Assembly (NCBI RefSeq): GCF_963924675.1
Contig: NC_089236.1
Span: forward strand, 33,193,319 to 33,257,318
Source: Phocoena phocoena
Lineage: Eukaryota; Chordata; Mammalia; Artiodactyla; Phocoenidae
DNA length: 64,000 nt
Direction of reading: 5' to 3'
Below are positions 47,012 through 58,375 of the stretch, one piece after another. The first letter of the stretch is position 1, and each line of letters opens with the position of its first letter. A program made the position numbers and the translations under genes. The notes under the pieces were generated by a model. That model worked only from the letters and a program-made list of their open reading frames with translations. It did no database searches and was not told where the DNA came from.

Positions 47012-50000
47012 CTAGGTTCCACATATATGCGTTAATATACGATATTTGTTTTTCTTCTTCTGACTTATTTCATTCTGTATGACAGTCTCTAGATCCATCC
47101 ACGTCTCAACATATGAACCAATTTCGTTCCTTCTTATGGCTGGGTAATATTCCATTGTATACATGTACCACAACTTCTTTATCCATTTGTGTGTTGATGG
47201 GCATTTAGGTTGCTTCCATGACCTGGCTATTGTAAATAGTGCTGCAATGAACATTGGGGTGCATGTGTCTTTTTGAATTATGGTTTTCTCTGGGTATATG
47301 CCCAATAATGCGATTTCTGGATCATATGGTAATTCTATTTTTAGTTTTTTTTTTTTTTTTTGTGGTACGTGGGCCTCTCACTGTTGTGGCCTCTCCTGTT
47401 GCAGAGCACAGGCTCTGGACGCACAGGCACAGCGGCCACGGCTCACAGGCCCAGCCGCTCCGTGGCATGTGGGATCTTCCCAGACCGGGGCACGAACCCG
47501 TGTCCCCTGCAACGGCAGGTGGACTCTCAACCACTGTGCCACCAGGGAAGCCCTATTTTTAGGTTTTTTAGGAACCTCCATACTGTTCTCCTTAATGGCT
47601 GTATCATTCCCACGAGCAGTGCAAGAGGGTTCCCTTTTTTTCACACCCTCTCCAGCATTTGTTGTTTGTAGATTTTCTGATGATGCCCATTCTAACTGGT
47701 GTGAGGTGATACCTCATTGTAGTTTTGATTTGCATTTCTCTAATAATTAGTGATGTTGAGCAGTTCTTCATGTGCTTCTGGGCCATCTATATGTCTTCTT
47801 TGGAGAAATGTCTATTTAGGTCTTCTGCCCATTTTTGGATTGAGTTGTTTGTTTTTTTGATATTGAGCTGCATGAGCTGTTTATGTATTTTGAAGATTAA
47901 TCTTTCGTTGATTCGTTGGCAAATATTTTCTTCCATTCTGAGGGTTGTCTTTTCATCTTGTTTATGGTGTCCTTTGCTGTGCAAAAGCTTTGAAGTTTCA
48001 TTAGGTCCCATTTGTTTCTTTTTGTTTTCATTTCCATTACTCTAGGAGATGGATGAAAAAAGATCTTGCTGTGATTTATGTCAAAGAGTGTTCTTCCTAT
48101 GTTTTCCTCTAAGAGTTTTATAGTGTCCGGTCTTACATTTAGGTCTGTAATCCATTTTGAGTTTATTTTTGTGTATGGTGTTAGGGAGTGTTCTGATTTC
48201 ATTCTTTTACATGTAGCTGTCCAGTTTTCCCAGCACCACTTATTAAAGAGACTGTCTTTTCTCCATTGTATATCCTTGCCTCCTTTGTCATAGATTAGAT
48301 GACCATAGGTGCGTGGGTTTATCTCTGGGCTTTCTATATTGTTCCATTCATCTATGTTTCTATTTTTGTGCCAGTACCATATTGTCTTGATTACTGTAGG
48401 TTTATAGTATAGTCTGAAGTCAGGGAGTCTGATTGCTCCAGCTCCATTTTTTCCCCTCAAGACTGCTTTGGCTATTTGGGGTCTTTTGTGTCTCCATCTA
48501 AATTTTAATATTTTTTGTTCTAATTCCATAAAAAATGCCATTGGTAATTTGATAGGGATTACATTGAATGTATAGATTGCTTTGGGTAGTATAGTCATTT
48601 TCACAATATTGATTCTTCCAATCCAGGAACATGGTATATCTCTCCATCTGTTGGTATCATCTTTAATCTCTTTCATCAGTGTGTTATAGTTTTCTGCATA
48701 CAGGTCTTTTGTCTCCCTAGGTAGGTTTATTCCTAGGTATTTTCTTCTTTTTGTTGCAATAGTAAATGGGAGTGTTTCCTTAATTTCTCTTTCAGATTTT
48801 TCATCATTAGTGTATAGTAATGCAAGAGATTTCTGTGCATTAATTTTGTATCCTGCAACTTTACCAAATTCATTGATTAGCTCTAGTAGTTTTCTGGTGG
48901 CATCTTTAGGATTCTCTGTGTATACTATCATGTCATCTGCAAACAGTAACAATTTTACTTCTTTTCCAATTTGTATCCCTTTTATTTCTTTTTCTTCTCT
49001 GACTGCTGTGGCAAGGACTTCCAAAACTATGTTGAATAATAGTGGCAAGAGTGGACATCCTTGTCTTATTCCTGATCTTGGACGAAATGGTTTCAGTTTT
49101 TCACCATTGAGAATGATGTTTGCTGTGGGTTTTGTCATATATGGCCTTTATTATGTTGAGATAGGTTATCTCTATGCCCACTTTCTGGAGAGTTTTTTTG
49201 TCATAAATGGGTGTTGAATTTTATCAAAAGCTTTTTCTGCATCTATTGAGATGATCATATGGTTTTTATTCTTCAGTTTGTCACTATGGTGTATCCCATT
49301 GATTGATTTGCGTATTTTGAAGAATCCTTGCATCCCTGGGTTAAATCCCACTTAATCATAATGTATGATCCTTTTAATGTGGTGTTGGATTGTTTGCTAG
49401 TATTTTGTGGTTGATTTCTGCATCTATATTCATTAGTGATATTGGTCCTTAATTTTCTTTTTTTGTAGTATCTTTGGCTGCTTTTGGTATCAGGGTGATG
49501 GTGGCCTCATAGAATGAGTTTGGGAGTGTTACTTCCTCCACAATTTTTTGGAAAGTTTGAGAAGGATGGATGTTAGCTCTTCTCTAAATGTTTGATAGAA
49601 TTCACCTGTGAAGCCACCTGGTCCTGACTTTTGTTGGAAGATCTTTAATCACAGTTCCAATTTCATTGCTTGTGATTGGTCTGTTCATATTTTCTGTTTC
49701 TTCCTGGTTCAGTCTTGGAAGGTTATAACATTCTAAGAATTTGTCCATTTCTTCCAGGTTGTCCACTTTATTGGCATACAGTTGCTTGTAGTAGTCTCTT
49801 AGGATGCTTTTTGTTTCTGTGGTGTCTGTTGTACTTCTCCTTTTTCATTTCTAATTTCATTGATTTGAGTCCTCTCTGTCTTTTTCTTGGTGAATCTGGC
49901 TAATGGTTTATCAATTTTGTTTATCTTCTCAAAGAACCAGCTTTCAGCTTTATTGATCTTTGCTATCGTCTTCTTTGTTTCTCTTTCATTTATTTTTGCT

Positions 50001-51019
50001 CTGATCTTTATCATTTCTTTTCTTCTGCTAACTTTGGGATTTGTTTCTTTTTCTTTCTTTAGTTCCTTAGGCATAAGGTTAGATTGTTTGAGATTTTTCT
50101 TGTTTCTTGAGGTAGGCTTGTATAGCTATAAACTTCCTCTTAGAACTGCTTTTGCTGCATCCCATAGGTTTTGGATTGTCGTGTTTTCATTGATTTGTCT
50201 TTAGGTATTTTTTGATTTCCGCTTTGATTTCTTCAGTGATCTCTTGGTTATTTAGTAACGTATTGTTTAGCCTCCATTTTTTTGTGTTTTTTACATTTTT
50301 TTCTCTGTAATTCATTTCTAATCTCATAGTATTGTGGTCAGAAAAGATGCTTGCTATGATTTCAATTCTCTTAAATTTACTGAGGCTTGATTTGTGACCC
50401 AAGATGTGATCCATCCTGGAGAACGTTCCATGTGCACTTGAGAAGAAAGTTTAATCTGCTGTTTTTGGATGGAATGTCTTATAAATATCAGTTAAATCTA
50501 TCTGACCTGTTGTGTCTTTTAAAGCTTCTGTTTCCTTATCTATTTTCAGTTTAAATGATCTGTCCATTGGTGTAAGGTAGGTGTTAAAGTCTCCCACTAT
50601 TATTGTGTTACTGTCGATTTCCTCTTTTATAGCTGTTAGCATTTGCCTTATGTATTTAGGTGCTCCTATGTTGGGTGCACATATATTTATAATTGTTATA
50701 TCTTCTTCTTGGATTGATCCCGTGATCATTATGTAGTGTCCTTCATTGTCTCTTGTAACATTCTTTATTTTAAAGTTTATTTTATCTGATATGAGTATTG
50801 CTACTCCAGCTTTCTTTTGATTTCCATTTGCATGGAATATCTTTTTCAAACCCCTCACTTTCCGTCTCTGTGTGTACCTAGGTCTGAAGTGGGTCTCTTG
50901 TAGACAGCATATATATGGGTCTTGTTTTTGTATACATTCAGCAAGCCTGTGTCTTTTGGTTGGAGCATTTAATCATTCACGTTTAGGGTAATTTTCAATA
51001 TGTATGTTTCTATGCCCAT
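47012..51019 (-). pseudogene. L1 ORF2, frameshifted and split by a SINE
   Basis: Colinear with the intact ORF2. Its start ATG is recognisable at 51,017-51,019. The largest open piece is 413 codons (47,897-49,138), containing most of the reverse transcriptase and downstream region with FADD retained. Other pieces lie at 50,451-50,858, 50,187-50,414 and 49,799-50,074. The Cys-rich motif near 47,650-47,720 has lost a glycine and gained a lysine. A CHR-2 SINE interrupts the C-terminal end. Confidence 0.92.
47345..47552 (-). mobile_element. CHR-2-type tRNA SINE nested in L1
   Basis: Minus-strand CHR-2 SINE (poly-T left, 'gggcctctcactgttgtgg' body, GGGAAGCC end) inserted in the ORF2 pseudogene. 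It is flanked by the 10-bp duplication CTATTTTTAG (47,335-47,344 and 47,553-47,562). It therefore postdates the L1 at 46,669-52,053. Confidence 0.93.
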
Positions 51020-51077
51020 TTTCTTAATTGTTTTGGGTTTGTTTTTGTAGGTCCTCTTCTTCTCTTGTGTTTCCCAC

Positions 51078-51971
51078 TTAGAGAAGTTCCTTTAGCATTT
51101 GTTGTAGAGCTGGTTTGGTGGTGCTGAATTCTTTTAGCTTTTGCTTGACTATAAAGGTTTGGATTTTTCCACTGAATCTGAATGAGATCCTTGCCGGGTA
51201 GAATAATCTTGGTTGTAGGTTCTTTCCTTTCATCACTTTAATTATATCATGCCACTCCCTTCAGGCTTGTGGAGTTTCTGTTGAGAACTCAGCTGTTAAC
51301 CTTATGGAAGTTCCCTTGCATGTTCTTTGTGGTTTTTCCCTTGCTGCGTTTAATAATTTTTCTTTAATATTTGCCATTTTGATTACTATGTGTCTCGGCG
51401 TGTTTCACCTGGGTTTATCCTGTATTGGACTCTCTGCACTTCCTGGACTTGGGTGGCTATTTCCTTTCCCACGTTAGGGAAGTTTTGGACTATAATCTCT
51501 TCAAATAGTTTCTCTGGTCCTTTCTCTTTCTCTTCTTCTGGGACCCCTCTAATGCGAAAGTTGTTGCACTTAATATTGCCCCTGATGTCTTTTAGGCTGT
51601 CTTCATTTCTTTTCATTCTTTTTTCTTTATTCTATTCCACAGCAGTGAATTCCACCATTCTGTCTTCCAGGTCACTTATCCTTTCTTCTTCCTCAATTAT
51701 TCTGCTATTGATTCCTTCTAGTGTAGTTCTCATTTCAGTTAGTGTATTGTTCATCTCTGTTTGTTCGTTGTTTAATTCTTCTAGGTCTTTGTTAAACATT
51801 TCTTGCATCTTCTCGATCTTTGCCTGCATTCTTTTTCCGAGGTCCTGGATCATCTTCACTGTCTTTGTTATGAATTTTTTTTAGGAAGGTTGCTGATCTC
51901 CACTTCATTTAGTTTTTTTCTGGGGTTCTATCTTGTTCCTTCATCTGGTACATAGCCCTCTGCCTTTTCAT
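51078..51971 (-). pseudogene. L1 ORF1, frameshifted, full length
   Basis: 894 nt from ATG (51,969-51,971) to stop (51,078-51,080), exactly the span of the intact ORF1 at 18,896, but open only in pieces (coiled coil 51,632-51,859; RRM start with NFRIRGVPEE in 51,386-51,616). It lacks the ~80-nt deletion seen in the other antisense L1. Confidence 0.9.
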
Positions 51972-52065
51972 CTTGTTTATCTTTCTGTGAATCTGGTTTT
52001 TTGTTCCACAGGCTGCAGGATTGTAATTCTTCTTGATTCTGCTGTCTGCACTCCAGGCACTTTCT

Positions 52066-52860
52066 TTTAGTATGATCAGGTGTAGTCTTAGGGGAGAAAG
52101 CCATTAATTATATATTCAAACATATTGCATCTGTAAAATATATTAGAGAGGAGAAGAGATATGGCTCCATAAGAGCATATAAAAGGGAAATTTGGTGTCT
52201 TCCTGGTGGTCAGACAATGCTTCTATGAGACCTGGAGGATAAGTGGCATTTAGACCAAGTAGGGGGAAAGCAGCGTATGCGGAGATCATATGGCAGTAGG
52301 GAGCATGGTGAGTACAAAGGACTGAATTACCAGTATTAATGGAGGTCATGACAGAGAGGCAGTGTAGTAAGGTGGGACTGGGAGATACCCAGGGACTAGA
52401 TCATGTAGCTTGGGCCTTGTAGGTCACGGTAAGTTTCATTTTTAGTTTTAGGCAACAGAAATCAGTCGTAAAGTTTTATTAGGGGGTGGGAGGATTGAAG
52501 TAGGAACGACATCTTAGTTACATTTTGAGGTATCCTTGCACTGAAGAAAATGGATTGGAGCTAGGTAAGAGTAGATGGACGGGATGGTGGTGATGATTGA
52601 GATGGAGAGCAGTAGATTGATTTGAGCGATAATTTATGAGGTAAAATTGACAGAACTTTATGTGAGTAAGAGAGAAGGAAGTGTCAAGGGTTTGATTTCT
52701 TGGTTTCTGGCTTGTATACCTGAACTGAATACAGTACAGTTAGACTATTAGAAGTAGACCACATTCTTGAGGGGTGGATCTTGAATCAAAGTTGGACATT
52801 TTTTGAGTGTGAAGTGCCTTTGAGTCATCTAAAGTAAGATGCCAGTTGGGTATTAGGAAA
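52066..52860 (+). other. intron 1, unclassified
   Basis: Mixed sequence with a purine-rich middle part (52,340-52,690, 'gggccttgtaggtcacgg') that resembles an old interspersed repeat, family uncertain. No exon-like feature. Confidence 0.45.
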
Positions 52861-52934
52861 TATTGGGCTGGCCAAAAAGTTCATTTAGGTTTTTCCGTAA
52901 CAGCTTAGAAGCGAACTTTTTGGTCAACTAAATA
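52861..52934 (+). mobile_element. mariner-derived MITE (hairpin-forming)
   Basis: A 74-bp element bounded by TA dinucleotides, with inverted termini TTGGGCTGGCCAAAAAGTTC and the reverse complement of GAACTTTTTGGTCAACTAAA (11 bp identical at the inner end: CCAAAAAGTTC/GAACTTTTTGG). This is the short palindromic mariner MITE common in ruminants and whales. The 3' arm has lost part of the stem, so the hairpin is shorter than consensus. Confidence 0.82.
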
Positions 52935-53039
52935 CTAATCTTGCACTCAGCAGAGAAGACTGGGTTAGAGATATACATTTGTGGTCATTTGAGTATAGTT
53001 GATGGTGAAGCAGAGCATGGATGAGGTCATCTAAGGCTG

Positions 53040-53335
53040 CACTGTCCAATACAGTAGACATTAGCCATGTGTGGCCACTGAGCACTTGAAATGGGTCTAG
53101 TCCAAATTCAGATGTGATGTAAATGTAAAATACACACTGATTTTGGAGACTTAGTAAATATCTCTCATTAAGTTTTATATTGTTTACAGTATTGAAATAA
53201 TATTCTCAATATATTGTGTTAAAACATAGTATTAAATTAATTTAACCTGTTTACTTTTTAAAATGTGGTCACTAGAAAATTGAAAATACATATGTGACTT
53301 GCATTATATTTCCATTAGACAGCAGTCATCTATCA
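53040..53335 (+). mobile_element. hAT-type non-autonomous transposon relic
   Basis: Starts 'gcactgtccaatacagtag', continues with 'agccatgtgtggccactgag' and an AT-rich middle, and ends with the reversed terminal motif near 'ccattagacagcagtc'. The inverted termini and AT-rich centre match the MER1-type hAT relic also seen at 28,256-28,420. Family name not assigned. Confidence 0.5.
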
Positions 53336-53894
53336 TCTAAAGACCAGGCTTTGAGTAGGAAGAGGCTAGGTTAAAGCAATGATGTATTTCAGCATTTTTA
53401 GAGGACAATTAGCCTTTAAGGAGCTGCCAGAGGGGGAAAAAGCATATGAAGTCATTGATTTTTCTAAGAAGAGAAAACGGATATAATCTCTTAAGAGTTC
53501 TGTGACAAGATTATTTGATTAGGTCATCATTAGTTTATTGACTTGCTGGTATTATAGATTGAGAGCAGTTTTTAAGACAGTCTTTATAAATTTAAGGTAT
53601 CTGAAGGTCATTTAAAAAAAATTCTCCCCAATTCCCCCCAAAACTCCTCTAAATATAAAATGCAAGTAAAACTCAGTTGCAGCTTTTCAGAAGATAATCT
53701 ATCATAAATATTAAGTGAACATGTTAAGAAAAAACATTTTTATTTTGCTAAATTTCTAAGGAGGACCTTGAGAAGTTTGATAAATACCTAATGTGAAACA
53801 TTAAACATAAGTATTGATGGAAGAAGTTGCTAAATAAGTTAAGCCAACATTTTATAACAGATATTGGAATTGTATTGTTTTGAGAGAGAGAGAG

Positions 53895-54013
53895 TTTTTT
53901 TTTTTTTGGCCATGCTGAGCGACATGTCAGATCTTAGTTCCCGGACCAGGGATCGAACCCACGCCCCGTGCAGTGGAAGCACAGAGTCCTAACCACTGGA
54001 CAGCTAGGGAGTT
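53895..54013 (-). mobile_element. CHR-1-type tRNA SINE
   Basis: Minus strand: poly-T, 'ggccatgctgagcgacatg', reversed B box in 'ccagggatcgaaccca', ending 'ccactggacagctaggga'. This is the CHR-1 family shared by whales, hippos and ruminants. No clear target-site duplication. Confidence 0.82.
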
Positions 54014-54179
54014 ACTGAGAAATAGTTGATGTATGTAAGTTTAAGTGTCCAGAAAGTTGATAGGTAATCATGATAAAGTTAATGAAATAATTTTACATTT
54101 TTCTCTAGATATATTTTATATTCAAGCTAAATGAATATTTGGCTTTTCTAATTAAAGTAGTTTGATTGATGCCTTGTTA

Positions 54180-54295
54180 TTTTGTAAGCTCCAGTAAGGC
54201 AAGGATCAAGTCTTTTCATTTTTCTGTAGTATTCGTAGCATTTAGCAGGGTGTGAGGTATACAGTAGACACTTAAATGCTTGTGGAATGAATGCT
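54180..54295 (+). repeat. L2 LINE 3' end
   Basis: Forward L2 3'-terminal signature: 'taagctccagtaaggcaagg', 'gcatttagcagggtgtgagg', 'tggaatgaatg'. Old and 5'-truncated. Confidence 0.65.
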
Positions 54296-55029
54296 AGTGT
54301 CATCTTAATTAGTCTCGGTATCTTTCATCATATTGTTTTTGTGTTTTCCAGGAACACAAAATTTCTTCAAGCTTTTTGTAGAGTAGAAAATTGTTATTTC
54401 TGAAGTGAATGTTGTGAAATGAAAAAAAAAAAAACAAGTTTTATAAAGAACGTAATCTCCTCAGAAATATAGGAAATAATCTTACACAAATACTTCTCTA
54501 TTGATACTTATTTCTAACTGAATATAAAGACATATACTTACAAGTTTAGATGTAAATTTTGGAATATGTTGATAAAATTTCTTTGGGACAACCAGCTGTT
54601 TCTGTGGGGGCTTTGAAATGTTCTTTCTCAAAGCAGTGTTAATTAGAAACTTTTCAGAAGCTCATTAAGTTAGTATATGTTTGTCCTAGGCCCTAATTAT
54701 TTCTTTATACATTAGATATTTTATGAGATATGCTACTAATTTTTACTTGTCTTTTTGATATTTTAGAATTGTTAGCTTCGGGTCCCTGGTTAGAAAGGTG
54801 TTAGGATGATGAGATTGTAATTCCTTCTAGGACCTTTGATGAGGCAAAGAAGTAGGCATTTAGGCACCTTGTAGTCTAGTAAGCTGTAGTCTAGTAGGCT
54901 CCCTGTCCACCTGAAGACACTGCCAAGCACACGTTGCTCTTTTGTTATTTAAATTATGAACACCAAAAAGGACCATGTACATGTTACTAGTTAGAATACA
55001 AAGCATGTGAAATAGGCTCCTTCTCAGTA
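54296..55029 (+). other. intron 1, no feature seen
   Basis: AT-rich intron with a short poly(A) run (54,422-54,434). Nothing recognisable. Confidence 0.5.
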
Positions 55030-55405
55030 TCCTTTTTCAGTGGCCCTTTCTGCCTGAGCTGAGAGCCCAAGTTGGTATAAAGGGGCTCCTAGTCTTATTG
55101 GTTTCCCATGATCTTTTGTCCAGGCTGCTTGCTGATTTCGCAGTCTGTGTCACTGTCATCTATGAGCAATAGTGAGATTTCTTCAGGGCTATGTTTATTT
55201 GACTTCTTTTCTCAGTTGAGCTTCTTGGGGACGGATGGGGTACGTTAATACCCATGCTCCATCAGAATCTTCTTTCCTTGCTACGTTTGGAAGTTTTACA
55301 GGACCAGCATGTACTGTTTCCTTATTTTGGTTGCTGATAAATTTTTTGACTTGCTTTTTCTGGCTGTGGTTGTTTTCTTTGTTTTTACTATTTTTTCCCT
55401 TGTTC
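55030..55405 (-). pseudogene. possible decayed processed pseudogene, parent unknown
   Basis: On the minus strand a 70-codon frame (55,195-55,407) has a composition unlike chance intronic frames: lysine/asparagine-rich, then VARKEDSDGAWVLTYP. After a frameshift near 55,190 a second piece reads EEISLLLIDDSDTDCEISKQ. The acidic/basic patches and consistent protein-like codon use suggest an intronless copy of a coding mRNA inserted antisense to the host gene. I see no poly(A) tail or flanking duplication and do not recognise the parent, so this is tentative. Confidence 0.35.
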
Positions 55406-56221
55406 ACTTAATTAGTTACACATCCATCAGAAGTTCTTATGAGCATATATTAATTAGGTGTTTCTTTGATAATTAAAAATTGATAAATAATAAAGTATTA
55501 TGTATACCTAATTAATTGCTATACCAATACCATGAAATTTTGGTGCCCTGTTTTGTGTCTTTGTTTACATCCTTATTGTTGCAAAGTGATCACCTAACAT
55601 AACTTTTAACTTTGTTGGTAGACATACTTAGCTGCTCTTTGCTACCATTATACTCATTAGATTTTCTACCAGTTACATAGACAAGGTTTGTTTTGTAGTG
55701 ATAGTTCACAATTAAATTTTATCTTCATAAAATTAGATGTACATCTTAACAAATTGAGAGTTTAACAAATTGAAATTTTGATTTGACATCATGAAAAAGA
55801 TAATCCAGTGTAGTGGTATAGAATTTAATGGGTACAGGGTAATGAGAAAGGACTTAATATTTGAGTGATACATGACAGAAATCATGTATACATACTGAAG
55901 TCTGATTGAAAATGCAGTAGGGCCTCGAAGTTTTTGCCAGTTTATATTTATGTGAATGAACATTTACAATGATATTATTTTAATTAAAATGCAAAAACTG
56001 GCCCAAGATAGACACTTGTAATATTTAGAAAACCGCTCTGTATTAGTTAGATTGAAGGCTAGGCTGCTGTAATAGAGGCCCCTCATTACAGAGGGCTCAA
56101 GAATGTAGCCTCCTTTTCTTCTGTCACAAAACAAAGTGATGGGGAATTGTGCTTTGTGCTGTCATTTAGGGACCTGGGTTCCTTCCATCTTACTGATTTG
56201 TTGTCCTCTTACCCCTGCTAC
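55406..56221 (+). other. intron 1, no gene seen
   Basis: AT-rich intron. The segment from about 56,040 to 56,200 ('tattagttagattgaaggc', 'gctgctgtaatagagg') looks like an old interspersed repeat of uncertain type. Confidence 0.45.
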
Positions 56222-56390
56222 TTCAAGTGAGGTCCTCAGACCAACAGCATTGGCATTACATTATAATTTATGTGTAATGTAGAATCTCAGATCTCCACTA
56301 CAGACTTAGTAAATCAGTACCTGCATTTTAACAGGATTCTCTCAGTGTTTCTTCTGTACATTAAAGTTTGAGAAGCACTGCTCTAGGGCC
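56222..56390 (-). mobile_element. MER5A-like hAT-Charlie relic
   Basis: The reverse complement begins with the MER5-type terminus (CAGTGCTTCTCAAACTTTAA, from 56,384 leftwards) and has the matching middle ('actgatttactaagtctg') and other end. Old and diverged. Confidence 0.65.
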
Positions 56391-56571
56391 TTGTCATTGT
56401 CATCATGCTCAAAGCCTTATCTGAGTTTCAGGTAACAGGAAAAGGAAAGACAGCAGAGAGCCATAGAGTGATTGTTCCCTGTTGGGGAAGGTGGCACACA
56501 TCATGTCCTTGGTTTCCAAGAACTTTCGTCTCAATCTGCCTGTAAGGGATTCTCAGAAATGTGGTTTAGTT

Positions 56572-56743
56572 CAGTGATTCTCAAACTATCTGCCAGTTTT
56601 AAAAATATCCAGTTTCTCACAGATCAGTAATTTTGTAAACTGTGAAATCTTTCAGCAATGTCAGATTGCTTCTAAATGCTTACCTCAGTTTCTGTACTTA
56701 TCCCATCATGGTGCACTAACAAAGAGTTTGAGAATTGGCACTG
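56572..56743. mobile_element. hAT-Charlie MITE with inverted termini
   Basis: Left end CAGTGATTCTCAAACT and right end AGTTTGAGAATTGGCACTG are imperfect inverted repeats of the hAT-Charlie type. Internal sequence is non-coding. The 8-bp flanks no longer match, which indicates age. Confidence 0.7.
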
Positions 56744-56939
56744 CACCGACGCATGGACACACGGGTCATGTATTCTACCTGGATACACTTTCAATTTTTC
56801 ACTCAGTGATGCTGTTCAAATTATGGTAATGTTACATGAATTGGTATGAATGAATGAGGCACTGTATTTTTGGCCTTTCATACTTTTTGATTTGATTTAC
56901 TTGCTAATATTCTTCTACTTAAAAAATTATATTATTTTA

Positions 56940-57043
56940 TTTAGTTTTTGCCACTCTGCACGGCTTGCAGGACCTTAGCTCCTGGACCAGAGATTGAACC
57001 CAGGTCCCGGCAGTGAAACCACTGGACCACCAGGGAATTCCTG
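56940..57043 (-). mobile_element. CHR-1-type tRNA SINE, short
   Basis: Minus-strand CHR-1 body ('ttgccactctgcacggcttg', reversed B box in 'agattgaacccaggtcc', 'ccactggaccaccaggga'). Flanked by an 18-bp duplication AAAAATTATATTATTTTA (56,922-56,939 and 57,044-57,061), unusually long and still perfect. Confidence 0.92.
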
Positions 57044-57061
57044 AAAAATTATATTATTTTA

Positions 57062-57954
57062 AATGATAATCTTATGTTTGTAAAGGACTTCTCAGCTTGC
57101 AAAGCCCTCTTCCCCTAATTATATGTCATTCCATAAAAGTAGTATGTATGTATTATATTTGCTTATAAAAGGGTATTGTAAGCTTTCCTAGTTTAATCAT
57201 GTTGCTGATACCTAGTATGGCATGTCAAAGGAGGATGTTCATGTTTGTTATGAGATACCTTTCTAATGTATTTTGTACCTTTCTTATACTTTTAGTTATG
57301 AATTAATACGAACTAATATTAATTTACAATTGGTGTTATGAGACTTACCTGTGTCATTATCATATTGGCTTGACATGGTTTGAATTATTCCTGCCTCAGA
57401 ATGTTTTTATGGAAAATAAAATTGAATTGGACTGTTGGTAGTCTTTTAAAATGTTTTACCTTATCACAATAACTTTCATGTGTAAATTGAATTATTTATA
57501 GTTATTGGTAATGCTTTATGCAAAAGTATATTTTAAAAATGTATGATTATGTATTTCTACATATTAAAGACACATACTTTTAAAGTGGAAAGTAGCCTAA
57601 TGTTTGACTAAATGTTTTTGTTATATTCAACATGCTTGTTGTTGTTTTGGCCTGCCCAGTGTTGTCCTGCAGCACCAATTTTTTTCCCCTCTAAGTACCC
57701 AGTGTACATGAACTAATAGGTCAGCAGAAAGTCTGCATAGTGAAATTGCCTAGAAACAGGCTTGCAAGCTTGAATCAATTTGTTTGAAACTGAGATTAAT
57801 AAATTACATGGTTTTGAATAGTTAAAAGTCTATATTAGAATTATTAATTAGAATTAGATAATTAGAATTATATCACAAAACTGGATTATCATGAGGGATT
57901 ACTGAGGAAAAAATATTACAAAAACACTACTATGTACCCTTGATCTTCAGTTAG
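57062..57954 (+). other. intron 1, no feature seen
   Basis: AT-rich intronic sequence between two SINEs with no recognisable element. Confidence 0.5.
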
Positions 57955-57965
57955 ATTTAGACCTA

Positions 57966-58091
57966 CTTTTTTTTTTTTTGGCTGTGCTCTTGCAACTTGT
58001 GGGACCTTAATTCCCCGACCAGGGATCAAACCCAGGCCCTCAGCAGTGAGAGTGCGAAGTCCTAATCACTGGACTACCAGGGAATTTCCAA
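57966..58091 (-). mobile_element. CHR-1-type tRNA SINE
   Basis: Minus strand: poly-T, 'ggctgtgctcttgcaacttg', 'ccgaccagggatcaaaccc', 'cactggactaccaggga'. Probable 11-bp duplication ATTTAGACCTA (57,955-57,965) versus ATTTATACCTA (58,092-58,102), one mismatch. Confidence 0.88.
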
Positions 58092-58112
58092 ATTTATACC
58101 TATTTCTTGAGA

Positions 58113-58375
58113 AGCAGTATGGTTGGTGGTTAAGACAAGGGCTCTGAAGTCCAAGTCTCTTGAGCCAGGGTCAATCCTGGTTCTGCCACTGAGCAGCTGT
58201 AAGCCTGATCACAGTAATTAACTGCTTGCTGCCTCAGTTTCCTCATCTGTTAAATGGTGTCAATTGTAGCACCTATCCCATAGTATAGTTACGAGGATTA
58301 GTGAGTTAATACACACAAAGTGTTTAGAACATTGCTTGTCATATGCTAAATGCTCAGTAAATACTTGCAGTTCTT
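58113..58375 (+). repeat. MIR SINE, near full length
   Basis: Forward MIR with all parts in order: 'agcagtatggttggtggtta' head, B-box-like 'gggtcaatcctggttctg', core 'gcctcagtttcctcatctg', tail 'atgctcagtaaatacttg'. The best-preserved MIR in the window. Confidence 0.92.

Larger units (their letters stand above)
46669..52053 (-). mobile_element. 5'-truncated L1 with probable 3' transduction, antisense in intron 1
   Basis: A minus-strand L1 of about 5.4 kb including about 94 bp of extra 3' sequence and a 208-bp SINE inside it. It retains about 80 bp of 5'UTR, all of ORF1 and all of ORF2 in degenerate form. A perfect 12-bp duplication CAGGCACTTTCT (46,657-46,668 and 52,054-52,065) brackets the whole unit, including an outer 16-T tract (46,670-46,685). 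A second T-rich tail (46,780-46,796) marks the true L1 3' end, so two tails lie within one duplication. Confidence 0.93.

Noticed and set aside
53600..53625. Possible exon 2 start (AG|GTATCTG...)
   Set aside because: After the first two codons it reads lysine-valine-isoleucine-stop, not the expected YLSDEG; no acceptor polypyrimidine tract of note.
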